Assembly: GCA_035771175.1 (NCBI GenBank)
Contig: CM069592.1
Location: 39,758,198 to 39,822,197 of the forward strand
DNA: 64,000 nucleotides
Source: Paratinospora sagittata
Taxonomy: Eukaryota > Streptophyta > Magnoliopsida > Ranunculales > Menispermaceae
Reading direction: 5' to 3'
Below the pieces are notes generated by a model. It saw only the letters and a list, made by a program, of their open reading frames with translations. It was not told where the DNA came from and searched no databases. Every line of letters begins with the position of its first letter. Position 1 is the stretch's first letter. Positions 61,893 through 64,000 of this stretch are shown in pieces. Position numbers and translations under genes: made by a program.

Positions 61893-62519
61893 CTAAGAAT
61901 CAGAAGTAGTAGAATGACCAACATACCCCTGTCCACCATCCAAATTCCCCTGCTGCCCTCCAACACCGCCACCGCCACCGCCGGCGGTCCCGTACGGCCC
62001 TTCCTCCGTCTGCCACACCGACTGCCACGCCTGCGACGGCGGATGCACGAAAACTCCGGGATCCATTCCGGCCAACGCCGGCCGTCCGATCGTAACTCCG
62101 GCAGCACCATAATACGGTAACCCTAGCCCCGCGGCCTCGTCCTTGATCTCGTCTCTCGGAACAATATCCACCAAGAAATCGAATATATCGGTGCGAGTGA
62201 TCGCCGCGGCTATATCGTTCTTCTGAAGCGTTCTGCGCTTGTTTTCCTCTGCGTGAAGCCAAGATCGGATGGTCAGTTCGAGGATGAAGAGCTCGCAGGC
62301 TTTGGCGAAGAGAATGGGGGCTTCGGCGGAGATCATGCGAACATCTTCATCGGCTTTCATGATCTTCTTGATGCGCGCTAGTGGTAGCTGATGGTTGCGG
62401 AAATCGTTCACTTGTTCGATCTCTTGGCGCTGGTAAGACCAGAACATTTGGAGTTGTTGTTGTTGTTGTTGCAGGAGCTGGTGAAATGGGGGTTGTGGAG
62501 GGTACGGTGAAGAAGATTG

Positions 62520-62550
<31 letters not shown>

Positions 62551-62585
62551 TGATGATGATGTTGTTGTTGTTTTTTGGTATCCAT
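61893..62585 (-). CDS. NF-YC: NF-YC (HAP5) transcription factor subunit
   Basis: A single-exon 230-residue frame. Residues 1-50 are Gln/His-rich (two pure Gln runs from CAA repeats). [20 protein letters not shown] leads into the histone-fold domain, residues about 67-147: [20 protein letters not shown], then [20 protein letters not shown], then [20 protein letters not shown] and [14 protein letters not shown]. The C terminus is Gly- and Pro-rich. NF-YC pairs with NF-YB and then NF-YA or CCT proteins such as CONSTANS to bind CCAAT or related sites; roles include flowering and ABA signalling. The sequence is closest in style to the NF-YC1/3/4/9 group. The start at 62585 follows a leader with GAT and GAA repeats. 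Confidence 0.96.
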
Positions 62586-63459
62586 GGATTGATCTATGGA
62601 TCGATCAGAAGAAGAAGAAGATTGATGATGATGATTGGGTTAGAGAGATTGATTTGAAGAGAGAAGATGGAGAGATCAGAGAGATCTGTTGTGGAGCGAT
62701 TGGAATGGGAAAACAGGGTTTCGAGGCGGTACAGATTCTCGTGCGGGTTGTCTGTACCGTATCAATTAGCTCTTTTTATTGTCTACTATAGTTGTTTAAT
62801 AATGGTTTGATTTGATTTCTTTCTTCTTCATTTTTTTTGTCAATAGTGATGATGTTTGTATATATATGTCTTGTAAATGTATTTTTATTGCAATATTGGT
62901 AATTATGTATGGTATTTGATAATAATTTGATAATTTTTAAATATAATAAAGATTGACAAATTATAAAAGTTAAGCTTCCATAAAAAAATTTTCCAAGAGG
63001 TAAAATCTATTTTTAAATACGGTCTTTCTTTCCAACAAATAAAAGATAAAAATCATAGATATTTACAATAAATTGTTAAAATTTGTAAATAATTGTCTAT
63101 ATAAAATGATTTTCATCACTTAGATTTAGTATATAATAGTAACTATGAAATAGTTTGTTATATACCAAATACGATATATAATTACCAATATAGCAATTAA
63201 ATTATATATGTATTTGTATATTAAGTTTTCTGTATTTAAAGTAAATGAATAATAATATATTTAATCTTTTTTTAAAAAATCTTAAATATAATTAAACTAA
63301 AGATAAATAGGTTTTCTTTCTCTTTTTTTGTGTATGAAATAAACATGACCTATGAGTATTTTTTTCATTTCTCATTCAATATTTCATTTTAAATGAAAAT
63401 TTTACTAATAAACAATAAAAATGCATTTACAACACATATATACAAACATCATTACTATA
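62586..63459. other. NF-YC leader, promoter and AT-rich spacer
   Basis: The first ~180 bases upstream of NF-YC hold GAA and GAT repeats (leader). The rest is extremely AT-rich. No gene seen. Confidence 0.45.
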
Positions 63460-64000
63460 GGAAGCTTGCTCTGGTGCTTCGCCCAGGCAAGAACAAATCA
63501 GTTGGTGCCAATGGAGCATTCATATTCATTTCGGAGACATGGGATTTGTTATCTAACAAAAACAGGGAGAGTAGCTTATGATCTCAAGAGGTTTTCAAAA
63601 ACTTCTTCCCAACAGAAGAATTAAAGGTCTACCTGCAACTACTGGTTCCTCGGATCAACATGGTGCAAAAGGTTCCTATAACTTCACCAACGCTACAGAA
63701 TCAAGTGGGCGGTCTCATAAAACCAATAGCCGCGCGAGTCGGTTCATCGACACCGAGGCCTTCCCAGCAATGTCAGAATTCAAATCAGTATGAGGGTGAC
63801 AAGAATGCTTATGCTCCGGGAAGGAGTACTAGTACTGCTGCTCCGAACGAGGGATCTGCCGGTCATGGTTCTTTTAATCAAACCAATTTCCGAAATGCTG
63901 GTGCAGGTGATTCTACTGCTCCGGCTTTCTTCTGCCTCGCAAGCTACAAATCAACAGGCCTATGGGAAAGCAAAGAGAGAAGAATCTCCCTTACTAATTC
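63460..64000 (+). other. Coding-like segment of unknown origin, runs off the window
   Basis: Base composition rises here and frames on the plus strand read as low-complexity protein rich in Ser, Asn, Gly and Gln. One frame has GLPATTGSSDQHGAKGSYNF; another, from about 63690, has KPIAARVGSSTPRPSQQCQN, then YEGDKNAYAPGRSTSTAAPN, then GSFNQTNFRNAGAG. The frame changes near 63690-63730 and 63915, so it may be a pseudogene or an exon set with unseen introns. I recognise no family. Confidence 0.35.

Noticed and set aside
61841..62262. Arg/Gly-rich frames on the minus strand in other phases of NF-YC
   Set aside because: Alternative-phase readings of the GC-rich NF-YC end; only one phase carries the histone fold.
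62381..62791. Plus-strand 136-codon Val-rich frame
   Set aside because: Antisense reading of the CAA/GAT repeats in NF-YC and its leader.

Overview
The window looks like nuclear DNA of a flowering plant, most likely a eudicot. Genes are split by AT-rich GT-AG introns, intergenic DNA is very AT-rich, and the gene set is plant-specific: plastid-targeted acetolactate synthase, plastid ribosomal protein L27, a class III peroxidase, a GPI-anchored lipid-transfer protein, B12D, DUF3527 and an NF-YC. Remains of LINEs, SINEs, MITE/foldback elements and a probable endogenous pararetrovirus fill much of the rest. I cannot name the species.

Layout. 0-5 kb: repeats only (LINE reverse-transcriptase remnant, SINE-like units). 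5.4-6.7 kb (+): a three-exon MOCOS-like PLP-fold protein. 9.1-14.6 kb (-): a DUF3527 gene broken by frameshifts and by a three-level nest of insertions (LINE A > LINE B > a 658-bp foldback). 15.3 kb (+): a 53-codon acidic small protein. 16.5-19.2 kb (-): a truncated, frameshifted PRP16-type DEAH helicase pseudogene. 20.15-21.36 kb (+): a second copy of the 3' end and downstream flank of the MOCOS-like gene. 22.0-24.2 kb (-): acetolactate synthase, with an intron. 24.9-28.3 kb: two foldback elements and an AT-rich tandem array. 30.9-32.7 kb (+): LTPG. 33.8-36.4 kb (-): plastid RPL27. 38.3-39.1 kb (+): B12D. 39.2-40.9 kb (-): cytochrome b5. 44.0-44.4 kb (-): Sec61 gamma. 46.4-47.0 kb (-): a small unknown gene, head to head with a class III peroxidase at 47.1-48.3 kb (+). 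49.4-50.8 kb (-): RAMP4/SERP-like protein. 55-59.4 kb: pararetrovirus-like debris in two opposed orientations, with an RTE-type LINE inserted. 61.9-62.6 kb (-): NF-YC. 63.4-64 kb (+): an unassigned, coding-like segment that runs off the window.

The intact genes are ordinary single plant genes and show no operon-like grouping. Three of them (Sec61 gamma, RAMP4, cytochrome b5) act at the endoplasmic reticulum membrane and lie within about 12 kb of each other, which I take as coincidence. The strongest unusual signals are structural: the nested insertions that restore open frames when each is mentally removed, the foldback with TG...CA ends and a 5-bp target duplication, the intron in the ALS gene, and the opposed pararetrovirus fragments. 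Exons were deduced by eye from reading frames, splice consensus and family conservation.
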